Made by a program: the position numbers and the translations under genes
Assembly (NCBI GenBank): GCA_039933175.1
Contig: JBDTOR010000139.1
Span: 1-6,626, forward strand
Direction of reading: 5' to 3'
Origin: Hyphomicrobium_A sp039933175
GTDB lineage: Bacteria; Pseudomonadota; Alphaproteobacteria; Rhizobiales; Hyphomicrobiaceae
DNA: 6,626 bases
Notes under the pieces: generated by a model
Database searches by the model: none
The model's input: the letters and a program-made list of their open reading frames with translations, nothing else
What the model was told of the DNA's origin: nothing
Shown: one piece after another, positions 1 through 5,056 of the stretch
Position numbering within the stretch: position 1 is the stretch's first letter
How the letters are laid out: each line of letters opens with the position of its first letter

Positions 1-26
1 TCGCCTGCGGTGGCGGAAATAACAAC

Positions 27-34
27 AAGGGGGA
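27..34 (+). promoter_or_regulatory. Shine-Dalgarno sequence that fixes the start of the first gene
   Basis: The purine run AAGGGGGA ends five bases before the ATG at 40. The frame is open further upstream, with a GTG at 10, but that codon has no comparable purine run ahead of it in the few bases visible. The ATG at 40 is therefore the better start. Confidence 0.6.
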
Positions 35-39
35 TTTCC

Positions 40-447
40 ATGCCTTCCATGCCGCCGGGAGTTACGTCCGCAAGTCTCATCGTCATTATCCTGACCGGCG
101 CCGGCATCGGCGCAATCGTCGGCGGGCTCATTGGCACCAGCCTCGACACGGCGCCGCTGGCGGTCATTTCCGGATTTGTCGCCACCGTCGTGGCGGTCGT
201 CGTGCGCAACAAGCTGCTTTACCGGTTCTCCGGCGTCGGGCCCGATGATGCGCGCATCCCGATGGTCGTCGCAGTGTTTGCCGTCATCGCCTCGCTGGCG
301 GGCAGCCTCGCCGGCAAAGAAGTTCTCGATCATTTCGGCGGAGAGATCACGCCGGTGTGGATCGGAACCGTGGCCGGACTCAGCTCGGCGATTCTTATGG
401 CGCTGCTGATGATCACCTATCACATGTATCCCGACCGCAGCCGCTAG
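40..447 (+). CDS. Small uncharacterised protein with four predicted membrane segments
   Basis: I do not recognise the family. The ATG at 40 gives 135 residues; an in-frame GTG at 10 would add ten but lacks a visible ribosome binding site. Four hydrophobic stretches are seen, at about residues 12-33, 38-56, 74-92 and 105-126. The first is rich in glycine (GAGIGAIVGGLIG), which suits tight helix packing. The link between segments 2 and 3 is basic then acidic (RNKLLYRF, then GPDDAR), and the C-terminus is short and charged (YPDRSR). By the positive-inside rule the 2-3 loop probably faces the cytoplasm, which is inference. No catalytic or metal-binding motif is evident. It converges on sseA, with 57 bases between the two stop codons and a shared hairpin. 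Its upstream neighbour lies outside the window, so context gives no function. Confidence 0.7.
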   Translation: MPSMPPGVTSASLIVIILTGAGIGAIVGGLIGTSLDTAPLAVISGFVATVVAVVVRNKLLYRFSGVGPDDARIPMVVAVFAVIASLAGSLAGKEVLDHFGGEITPVWIGTVAGLSSAILMALLMITYHMYPDRSR

Positions 448-481
448 ACGGCCGCGCGAGCAATCACTGCTAGGAGAGAGC

Positions 482-508
482 GTAAGGCGCGGCTTGAACG
501 CGCCTTAC
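482..508. terminator. Hairpin at the convergent junction, possible bidirectional terminator
   Basis: GTAAGGCGCG (482-491) and CGCGCCTTAC (499-508) form a perfect 10-bp inverted repeat with a 7-base loop. It sits between the convergent membrane-protein gene and sseA, and the sseA stop codon (505-507) lies inside one arm. Neither side carries a clear T run, so it is not a textbook intrinsic terminator. It could stop or protect transcripts from both directions, possibly with Rho. Confidence 0.5.
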
Positions 509-1380
509 TGCGTCAGCTCGCGGGCCGGGCCGGTCTCGATGGCGGGGCCGTTCTCGGCGCCCCACTCGGCCCAGCTGCCGTCATAGACGGCCGCGTTGGT
601 CTGCCCGAGCACGGCGAGCGCCAGCGACAGGATCGACGCCGTCACGCCCGAGCCGCACGAGGTGACGACCGGGTGCTTGGGATCGATGCCGGCATCGGCG
701 AAGACTTTGGCCAGCTCCGGCGCCGGCTTCAGCGTGCCGTCGGCATTGATCAGCGACTGCGAGGGAACGTTGCGCGAGCCGGGCAGATGACCGCCACGCA
801 GGCCGGGACGCGGCTCGGGCTCGGTGCCTTCGAAGCGTCCGGCAGGGCGTGCGTCAACGATCTGCGCGCTACGCTTGGCGATGACCTTCTTGACGTCGTC
901 CATGTCGCGCAGCAGCGAGGCGTTCATCAGCGGCGTGAAGTGGCGCTCGGTGCGCTTGCGCGCCGGGCCGTCTTCCAACTCGCGGCCTTCCGATTTCCAC
1001 TTTTTCAGGCCGCCGTTGAGCACGGCGACATCCTCATGGCCCATGGCGCGGAAGGTCCACCAAGCGCGCGGCGCCGAGAACATGCCGAGAGTGTCGTAGA
1101 CGACGATGCGCATGCCGTCGCCGACGCCCATCTTCTTCATGCGCGAGGCGAATTTGACGGCGGAGGGAAGCATGTGCGGCAGCGACGACTTCTCATCGGT
1201 GAGGTCATCGATGTCAAAAAACAGGGCGCCCGGGATATGGCCTTCGAGGAATTCGGCCTTGGGGTCGCGGCCGGCCGTCGGCAGATGCCAGCTGGCGTCG
1301 AACACGACGAGATCGGGGGCATCGAGATGCGAGGCGAGCCAGTCGGTATCGACAATCCAGTTCTTGGCGCTTTCGGGCAC
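505..1380 (-). CDS. sseA: 3-mercaptopyruvate sulfurtransferase (tandem rhodanese domains)
   Basis: This 291-residue protein moves the sulfur of 3-mercaptopyruvate, made from cysteine by transamination, onto an acceptor such as cyanide or a thiol, giving pyruvate. It is expected in the cytoplasm. Two rhodanese modules are visible. The N-terminal one (about 8-133) has the EGHIPGA motif at 46-52 but Asp96 in place of the catalytic cysteine, so it is the inactive module. The C-terminal one (about 160-280) has GGHLPGS at 196-202 and the active loop CGSGVT at 242-247. CGSG[VT]T is the mercaptopyruvate sulfurtransferase form, as opposed to the CRKGVT loop of thiosulfate sulfurtransferases. RFEGTEPEPRPG (182-193) carries the two arginines expected to bind substrate. 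The length is close to E. coli SseA (281). The start is GTG, preceded five bases away by GAGAGG (1391-1386). It lies downstream of the cysteine synthase gene on the same strand. Confidence 0.93.
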   Translation of the reverse strand: MPESAKNWIVDTDWLASHLDAPDLVVFDASWHLPTAGRDPKAEFLEGHIPGALFFDIDDLTDEKSSLPHMLPSAVKFASRMKKMGVGDGMRIVVYDTLGMFSAPRAWWTFRAMGHEDVAVLNGGLKKWKSEGRELEDGPARKRTERHFTPLMNASLLRDMDDVKKVIAKRSAQIVDARPAGRFEGTEPEPRPGLRGGHLPGSRNVPSQSLINADGTLKPAPELAKVFADAGIDPKHPVVTSCGSGVTASILSLALAVLGQTNAAVYDGSWAEWGAENGPAIETGPARELTQ

Positions 1381-1504
1381 GTTTCCCTCTCTTGCGGTCT
1401 CGTGAACGGAATGGGGCGCCGGCTCGCCAGCAGCGCACGTAGCGACATAGGCAAAAGCGGCGTGGCCCGCAACCTTCGAGGCGTCTTCTCCAGTTCAATC
1501 CGCG

Positions 1505-2548
1505 TTACGTGACGCTGAATACCGATGGAAGTTGGGGTGCCGGGTCGGCCAGCCAGCCGGGCACGGGCAAGGACTTGGCTTTGAGGAACGCCGGGTTAAA
1601 AAGCCGCGACTGATAGCGCGTACCGCTGTCGCACAGGATCGTCACGATCGTGTGACCCGGCCCCAGCTCGCGGGCGAGGCGCATGGCGCCGGCGACGTTG
1701 ACCCCCGTCGATGCACCGCAACATAAACCCTCCTCGGCCGTGAGGGCGAAGACGATGCGCAGGGTCTCCTCGTCAGGAATCCGAAAGGCCATGTCGATGG
1801 CCGCCCCTTCGAGGTTCGTGGTGATGCGCCCCTGGCCGATGCCCTCGGTGACGGAAGTGCCCTCCGCCTTGAACTCGCCGGTGGTGAAATACGAATAGAG
1901 CCCCGACCCGGGCGGATCGGCCAGCGCGATGGCGATGCCCTCGCGCTTCGCCTTAAGGCCGCGCGAGACGCCGCCGAGCGTGCCGCCCGAGCCGACGGCC
2001 GCGACGAAACCGTCGACCCGGCCGTCGGTGTCGGCCCAGATTTCTTCCGCCGTCGTGGCGATGTGGATGTCGCGATTGGCGACGTTGTCGAACTGGTTGG
2101 CCCATACCGCGCCGCCCGGCTCGGTGGCGGCGAGCGCCTCGGCGAGGCGGGCGGAATACTTCACGTAGTTGTTGGCGTCGCGGTACGGCACCGCCGGCAC
2201 CTCGACCACCTCGGCGCCCAGCAGGCGCAGCGTGTCCTTCTTCTCCTGCGACTGCGTATCGGGAATGACGATCACAGTGCGCAGGCCGAGCGCGTTGCCG
2301 AGCACCGTGAGGCCGATGCCGGTGTTGCCGGCCGTGCCCTCGACGACGGTGCCGCCCGGTCGCAGGCGCCCACTCGCCATCGCCTCGGTGATGATGCCGA
2401 GCGCGGCGCGGTCCTTGACCGAGGCGCCGGGGTTCATGAACTCGGCCTTGCCAAGGATGGTGCAGCCCGTTTCCTCGGAGGCGCGGCGAAGCTTGATAAG
2501 GGGCGTGCGGCCGACGGCGGCGGCGACGCTCGAGCGCGGCGGGATCAA
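1505..2548 (-). CDS. cysK: Cysteine synthase family protein (PLP-dependent, CysK-like)
   Basis: This 347-residue fold-type II PLP enzyme probably joins sulfide to O-acetylserine to form cysteine. Visible landmarks are GRTPLIKL (13-20), NPGASVKDR (39-47) with the PLP Schiff-base Lys45, the substrate loop TAGNTG (72-77), QFDNVAN (152-158), the phosphate-binding loop GSGGT (186-190) and the C-terminal CDSGTRY serine motif. Classical CysK has EPTSGNTG and GTGGT; here they read EGTAGNTG and GSGGT. This suggests the longer (about 340-residue) subgroup that, from memory, is found in alphaproteobacteria and resembles a fungal cysteine synthase-like protein. The exact substrate is therefore less certain than the fold; a cysteine desulfhydrase or related activity is possible. 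The start is TTG (2548-2546), the only usable start codon between the upstream in-frame TAG at 2581-2579 and Met38. GGAG (2560-2557) lies eight bases ahead. sseA follows on the same strand after 124 bases and may be co-transcribed. Confidence 0.88.
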   Translation of the reverse strand: MIPPRSSVAAAVGRTPLIKLRRASEETGCTILGKAEFMNPGASVKDRAALGIITEAMASGRLRPGGTVVEGTAGNTGIGLTVLGNALGLRTVIVIPDTQSQEKKDTLRLLGAEVVEVPAVPYRDANNYVKYSARLAEALAATEPGGAVWANQFDNVANRDIHIATTAEEIWADTDGRVDGFVAAVGSGGTLGGVSRGLKAKREGIAIALADPPGSGLYSYFTTGEFKAEGTSVTEGIGQGRITTNLEGAAIDMAFRIPDEETLRIVFALTAEEGLCCGASTGVNVAGAMRLARELGPGHTIVTILCDSGTRYQSRLFNPAFLKAKSLPVPGWLADPAPQLPSVFSVT

Positions 2549-2672
2549 AGGGGCAACTCCATTGAGGAACGGCGGACCCTAGCGGCGCCGAAAATTGCCC
2601 GCAACTGCGCCTGAGCGCGCAATTCCGGCGATAGTGGATCGGCGTCCGCTGCGGCGAACAAATGCTGCGCCG

Positions 2673-2685
2673 CCGTTGCCAACGG
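2673..2685. repeat. 13-bp palindrome in the divergent region (CCGTT-GCC-AACGG)
   Basis: This is a perfect dyad with 5-bp arms and a 3-base centre. It lies between the cysteine synthase start and the lipoprotein gene, where an operator for either would be expected. No regulator is identified. Confidence 0.35.
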
Positions 2686-2689
2686 AATT

Positions 2690-2719
2690 CAAGTTCCTCT
2701 CGGGTTCACAGCAAGTTCC
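2690..2719. repeat. Direct repeat of CAAGTTCC, 22 bp apart
   Basis: Identical 8-base copies lie at 2690-2697 and 2712-2719, about two helical turns apart, in the divergent promoter region. A tandem activator or repressor site is possible, but chance is not excluded. I see no convincing sigma-70 promoter for either gene in this region. Confidence 0.3.
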
Positions 2720-2747
2720 ATCATTGCGTTCATAGGAGAGTATCGTC

Positions 2748-2765
2748 ATGATCCCGCCACTTTAG
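2748..2765 (+). CDS. Possible five-codon leader ORF (MIPPL)
   Basis: ATG ATC CCG CCA CTT TAG is preceded, seven bases away, by AGGAGAG (2734-2740), the best Shine-Dalgarno match in this intergenic region. Its stop is 17 bases before the GTG of the lipoprotein gene. If transcribed it should be translated, and it could couple to or slow translation of the downstream gene. The encoded peptide contains Pro-Pro, which can slow ribosomes. The regulatory role is inference. Confidence 0.35.
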   Translation: MIPPL

Positions 2766-2782
2766 GTTGGGGGATTTCCACC

Positions 2783-3184
2783 GTGCGCATTGCTTTCGGA
2801 GCGCTTTTGGCGCTGCTCGCGCTGCCGTCGTGCGCCACGATTGTCAAAGGCACGACCCAGACCATCGCCATCAATACGCCAGGCGTGGCGGGTGCCAGGT
2901 GCCAGTTGCGGTCCGGCGCCATCGGTTCGGTCGAGGTCGTTACCCCCGCGACCCTGACACTGGAAAAGAGCCAGGAAAGCATCACGGTTCACTGCGCCAA
3001 GGAGTGCTTCCAGGACGGCGCCGGCGTCGTCACCTCGTTCAGCGAGGGAATGGCGGCGGGCAACATCATCGCCGGCGGGGTCATCGGGCTGGGGATCGAT
3101 GCCGCCACCGGGGCCATGAACAAATACGCCCCGGAGACGATCGTCGTCATGGTGCCTATTCAGGGCTGCCGGGCGAGTGGTTAA
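2783..3184 (+). CDS. Small predicted outer-membrane lipoprotein, uncharacterised
   Basis: The protein has 133 residues. A short signal peptide (MRIAFGALLALLALPS) ends in the lipobox LPSC, so Cys17 should be lipidated after signal peptidase II cleavage. The next residue is Ala, not Asp, which by the usual Lol rule favours the outer membrane. The mature start CATIVKGTTQ, the Cys40, Cys71 and Cys75 region, and a glycine-rich hydrophobic segment GNIIAGGVIGLGIDAATGA (93-111) recall a widespread group of small proteobacterial lipoproteins of unknown function. That is recognition by pattern only. The glycine spacing in the last segment resembles a glycine zipper. Two further features are a fifth cysteine (Cys129) near the end and a GTG start supported by GGGGGA (2769-2774), eight bases upstream. 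It is transcribed away from cysK, and no neighbour suggests a partner. Confidence 0.75.
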   Translation: MRIAFGALLALLALPSCATIVKGTTQTIAINTPGVAGARCQLRSGAIGSVEVVTPATLTLEKSQESITVHCAKECFQDGAGVVTSFSEGMAAGNIIAGGVIGLGIDAATGAMNKYAPETIVVMVPIQGCRASG

Positions 3185-3239
3185 GGCCCGTCGCCAGCCA
3201 CAATTGCCTGCCGGCGCGCAATAATCGCTTTAGCCGCGC

Positions 3240-3260
3240 TTGTTCGCCGCGGCGAAACAA
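3240..3260. repeat. Palindrome downstream of the lipoprotein gene
   Basis: The core TTCGCCGCGGCGAA (3243-3256) is a perfect 14-bp palindrome. TTG (3240-3242) and CAA (3258-3260) extend it with one bulged A. It lies 55 bases after the lipoprotein stop. It could be a protein-binding site or a transcript-end hairpin; no T run follows it. Confidence 0.4.
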
Positions 3261-3270
3261 ATCGTCGGGG

Positions 3271-3301
3271 CGCCCGGCCGGGCCAAAGGGCGTTGCTTTT
3301 T
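3271..3301 (+). terminator. Candidate intrinsic terminator for the lipoprotein gene
   Basis: CGCCC (3271-3275) pairs with GGGCG (3288-3292), enclosing a GC-rich 12-base loop. It is followed by a T-rich tail (TTGCTTTTT, 3293-3301). The stem is short and the loop long, so this is a weak candidate. Its tail overlaps a possible promoter for the next transcript. Confidence 0.3.
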
Positions 3302-3322
3302 GCGGTTCCCGCCAGATATATC
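3293..3322 (+). promoter_or_regulatory. Candidate sigma-70-like promoter for tRNA-Leu and tig
   Basis: A -35-like TTGCTT (3293-3298) is followed after 18 bases by a -10-like TATATC (3317-3322), or after 17 bases by ATATAT. The expected start point is near 3329, about 80 bases before the tRNA. The -10 matches four of six consensus bases and the -35 three of six, so support is moderate at best. Confidence 0.3.
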
Positions 3323-3411
3323 TTCGCCCGATCGTTCCCGACAGCCGCAAAGACTTGCCGGAATGGGCGAGCACGGACTGGCGCAAGCCGGCCTGAGAGC
3401 GGGGGCGACGC

Positions 3412-3496
3412 GCGGGCGTGGCGGAATTGGTAGACGCACTTGGTTTAGGTCCAAGCGCCGCAAGGCGTGGGGGTTCAAGTCCCTCCGCCCGCACCA
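3412..3496 (+). tRNA. tRNA-Leu, anticodon UAG
   Basis: A full class II cloverleaf can be drawn. The acceptor stem GCGGGCG (3412-3418) pairs perfectly with CGCCCGC (3486-3492). The D-arm holds AATTGGTAGA. The anticodon stem CTTGG/CCAAG (3439-3443, 3451-3455) encloses loop TTTAGGT with anticodon TAG. The long variable arm (3456-3468) has CGCC/GGCG around a GCAA loop. The T-arm loop is TTCAAGT with one G-U pair in the stem. The discriminator is A3493, as expected for leucine, and CCA (3494-3496) is encoded. It reads CUN codons, best CUA and CUG. It lies 55 bases upstream of tig, so the two may share a transcript that is cut by tRNA processing enzymes. Confidence 0.97.
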
Positions 3497-3505
3497 CGCA
3501 CCACG
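3492..3505 (+). repeat. Tandem 7-base repeat at the tRNA 3' end
   Basis: CACCACG occurs twice in a row (3492-3498 and 3499-3505). The first copy includes the tRNA discriminator and CCA end, so the sequence just past the tRNA imitates its 3' end. It is probably a small slippage duplication. Confidence 0.5.
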
Positions 3506-3514
3506 TATTGAGCG

Positions 3515-3532
3515 CGACGGAGCCCGTCGTTT
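3515..3532 (+). terminator. Short hairpin between tRNA-Leu and tig
   Basis: CGACGG (3515-3520) and CCGTCG (3524-3529) form a perfect 6-bp stem with loop AGC, followed by TTT. It starts 19 bases after the tRNA CCA end and stops about 20 bases before the tig start. It may be a weak terminator or attenuator, or a 3' boundary for tRNA maturation. The T run is too short to expect efficient termination. Confidence 0.35.
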
Positions 3533-3551
3533 ACGAGCAGGTTGGAGAACA

Positions 3552-4907
3552 ATGCAGATTACCGAAACGAGCAACGAAGGTCTGAAGCGGACGCTGCAAG
3601 TGGTCGTCCCGGCCGGAGAGCTCGACAAACGCTTCGCCGATCGCCTGGACGAGATGAAGGACCGGGTGCAGCTCAAGGGCTTCCGCAAGGGCAAAGTGCC
3701 GGTGCCGCATCTGAAGAAGATGTACGGCCGCTCGCTCATGGTCGAGGTGCTGCAGGAAACCGTGCGCGACACCAGCAACAAGGCAATCGCCGACCGCAAG
3801 GAGCGCCCGGCGATGCAGCCGAGCGTCAGCCTGCCGGAAGACCAGGCCGAGATCGAGCGCGTGCTCTCCGGCCAGGCCGACCTTTCCTATTCGATGACGT
3901 TCGAGGTGCTGCCGTCGTTCGATCTGGCCGACTTCAAAAGCCTGAAGCTCGAGCGCCTGGTCGCCGACGTCGATGCCGAAGCCGTCGACAAGGCGGTGGG
4001 TGAGCTCGTGGAGCGCAGCGTCACCTTCACGCCCGACGAGGCCCGCCTCGCCGAGAAGGGCGATCGCGTCACGGTCGACTTCGTCGGCACGATCGACGGC
4101 GAAGCGTTCGAAGGCGGCACCGCCGAGGCGGCGCCGATCGTGCTCGGCCAGGGCAACTTCATCCCGGGCTTTGAGGAAGGCATCACCGGCGCCAAGGCTG
4201 GCGATGAGCGCGATGTCGTCGCCACCTTCCCGGCCGACTATCCGGTCGCCACGTTGGCCGGCAAGGATGCCGCTTTCGCCGTCAAGGTGAAGGAAGTGGC
4301 CTCGGCCGTGCGTCCGGAGGTTGATGACGCCTTCGCCAAGACGCTGGGCACCGAAAGCGTGACGCAGTTGAAGGAGCTGGTCAGCGCGCAAATCGCCCGC
4401 GAGTACGCCAATGCCGCGCGCCTGAAGCTGAAGCGCGAGCTGCTCGACCAATTGGAGAAGGCCCACGAGTTCGAGCTGCCGCCGTCGCTAGTGGACAACG
4501 AGTTCGCCTCCATCTGGGAGCAGCTGGAGAACAACCTAAAGCGCTCGGGCAAGACCTTCGCCGACGAGGGCAAGAGCGAGGACGAAGCGCGCGAGGAATA
4601 CCGCCGCATCGCCGAGCGCCGGGTCCGCCTCGGCCTCGTCATCGGCGAGATCGCCGAGCGCAACGAGCTCAAGATCACCCAGGACGAGATGCGCAAGGCG
4701 CTGATCGAGCAGGCCCGCCGTTACCCCGGCCAGGAAAAGACGGTGTACGAATATTACGAGAAGACGCCGGGCGCGCTGGCCGAACTGCGGGCGCCGATCT
4801 TCGAGGACAAGGTCGTCGATTTCGTGCTCGACAAGGCCAAGCCCGCCGACAAGAAAGTTTCCAAGGACGAGCTGTTCCAGAAGGTGGAAGACGCCACCGA
4901 GGCGTAA
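3552..4907 (+). CDS. tig: Trigger factor, ribosome-associated chaperone and peptidyl-prolyl isomerase
   Basis: The protein has 451 residues and binds the ribosome near the exit tunnel to shield nascent chains. Residues 1 to about 115 form the ribosome-binding domain with the signature GFRKGKVP at 43-50, the same numbering as the E. coli Phe44-Arg45-Lys46 contact. The FKBP-like isomerase domain spans roughly 167-249, with VTVDFVGTIDGEAFEGG near its start, then PGFEEGITGAKAGDER and TFPADYP. The charged, mostly helical substrate-cradle domain runs from about 250 to the end, with a lysine-rich tail. The E. coli protein is 432 residues, so this is a normal length. ATG 3552 is chosen because homology starts there (MQITETSNEGLKRTL) and GGAG (3544-3547) lies just upstream. 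The frame is open further upstream, but that stretch reads through the tRNA. clpP follows after 149 bases, and a tig-clpP-clpX order is common in proteobacteria. Confidence 0.97.
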   Translation: MQITETSNEGLKRTLQVVVPAGELDKRFADRLDEMKDRVQLKGFRKGKVPVPHLKKMYGRSLMVEVLQETVRDTSNKAIADRKERPAMQPSVSLPEDQAEIERVLSGQADLSYSMTFEVLPSFDLADFKSLKLERLVADVDAEAVDKAVGELVERSVTFTPDEARLAEKGDRVTVDFVGTIDGEAFEGGTAEAAPIVLGQGNFIPGFEEGITGAKAGDERDVVATFPADYPVATLAGKDAAFAVKVKEVASAVRPEVDDAFAKTLGTESVTQLKELVSAQIAREYANAARLKLKRELLDQLEKAHEFELPPSLVDNEFASIWEQLENNLKRSGKTFADEGKSEDEAREEYRRIAERRVRLGLVIGEIAERNELKITQDEMRKALIEQARRYPGQEKTVYEYYEKTPGALAELRAPIFEDKVVDFVLDKAKPADKKVSKDELFQKVEDATEA

Positions 4908-4922
4908 TCGCGTCTTACCCAC

Positions 4923-4930
4923 CCTATATA
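4923..4930 (+). promoter_or_regulatory. Possible -10 element upstream of clpP
   Basis: CCTATATA is a small AT-rich island in GC-rich DNA just after the tig stop. TATATA resembles a sigma-70 -10, and CCTATAT resembles the -10 of heat-shock sigma factor (RpoH) promoters. No good -35 is visible at the right distance (no TTGACA or CTTG), so this stays tentative. If used, the clpP leader would be about 120 bases. Confidence 0.25.
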
Positions 4931-4948
4931 GCGGTGCCCCCGCTTGTC

Positions 4949-4961
4949 CCCCGTGGCGGGG
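4949..4961 (+). other. Short GC hairpin after tig
   Basis: CCCCG (4949-4953) and CGGGG (4957-4961) form a 5-bp stem with loop TGG. The alternative partner CCCCGC (4938-4943) can pair instead with GCGGGG (4956-4961). It might attenuate read-through from tig into clpP. There is no T run after it. Confidence 0.3.
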
Positions 4962-4973
4962 CCTTGCACGCAC

Positions 4974-5028
4974 GGGCGGCACTGCCCAAGAAAGATGACG
5001 GAGCGCGGCACGATTCGACGTGCCGCCC
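4974..5028 (+). promoter_or_regulatory. clpP leader with two competing helices
   Basis: GCGGCACG (5005-5012) and CGTGCCGC (5019-5026) form a perfect 8-bp hairpin with loop ATTCGA. The right arm can instead pair with an upstream copy: GGGCGGCAC (4974-4982) with GTGCCGCCC (5020-5028), nine perfect pairs. The two structures exclude each other, because GCGGCAC is present twice (4976-4982 and 5005-5011). The hairpin ends 15 bases before the clpP ribosome binding site. The pairings are read directly; a switch function is inference. As DNA, the 22-bp inverted repeat could also be an operator. Confidence 0.4.
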
Positions 5029-5056
5029 ACCCCGAGTGAACAAGAGGACATAAGCC

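Noticed and set aside
1381..1504. Possible separate promoter or small gene between cysK and sseA
   Set aside because: Open frames here are extensions of shadows, and no -35/-10 pair with proper spacing was convincing. The gap is left unassigned.
673..1512. Long + strand open frame opposite sseA
   Set aside because: It lies antisense to a clear sulfurtransferase gene with catalytic motifs, and its low-complexity, arginine- and alanine-rich product looks like a GC-driven shadow.
2545..2562. Mini-ORF ATG GAG TTG CCC CTT TGA (minus strand) whose stop overlaps the TTG start of cysK
   Set aside because: It lacks a Shine-Dalgarno sequence, and its GAG codon is part of the likely ribosome binding site of cysK. 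Probably chance.
29..2780. Shared 12-mer GGGGGATTTCCA before two start codons (29-40 and 2769-2780)
   Set aside because: About one shared 12-mer is expected by chance in a window of this size, and GGGGGA is simply a good Shine-Dalgarno sequence in both places.
3272..3283. Perfect palindrome GCCCGGCCGGGC
   Set aside because: It is pure G and C in a GC-rich stretch, so it has little information beyond base composition.
3240..3551. In-frame extension of trigger factor upstream of 3552 (about 104 extra codons)
   Set aside because: It runs through the tRNA-Leu gene, and trigger factor homology begins at Met 3552 with its own ribosome binding site. The open frame is a result of high GC content.
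3531..4466. Long minus-strand open frame opposite tig
   Set aside because: It overlaps most of trigger factor and gives a histidine- and leucine-rich product typical of antisense translation.
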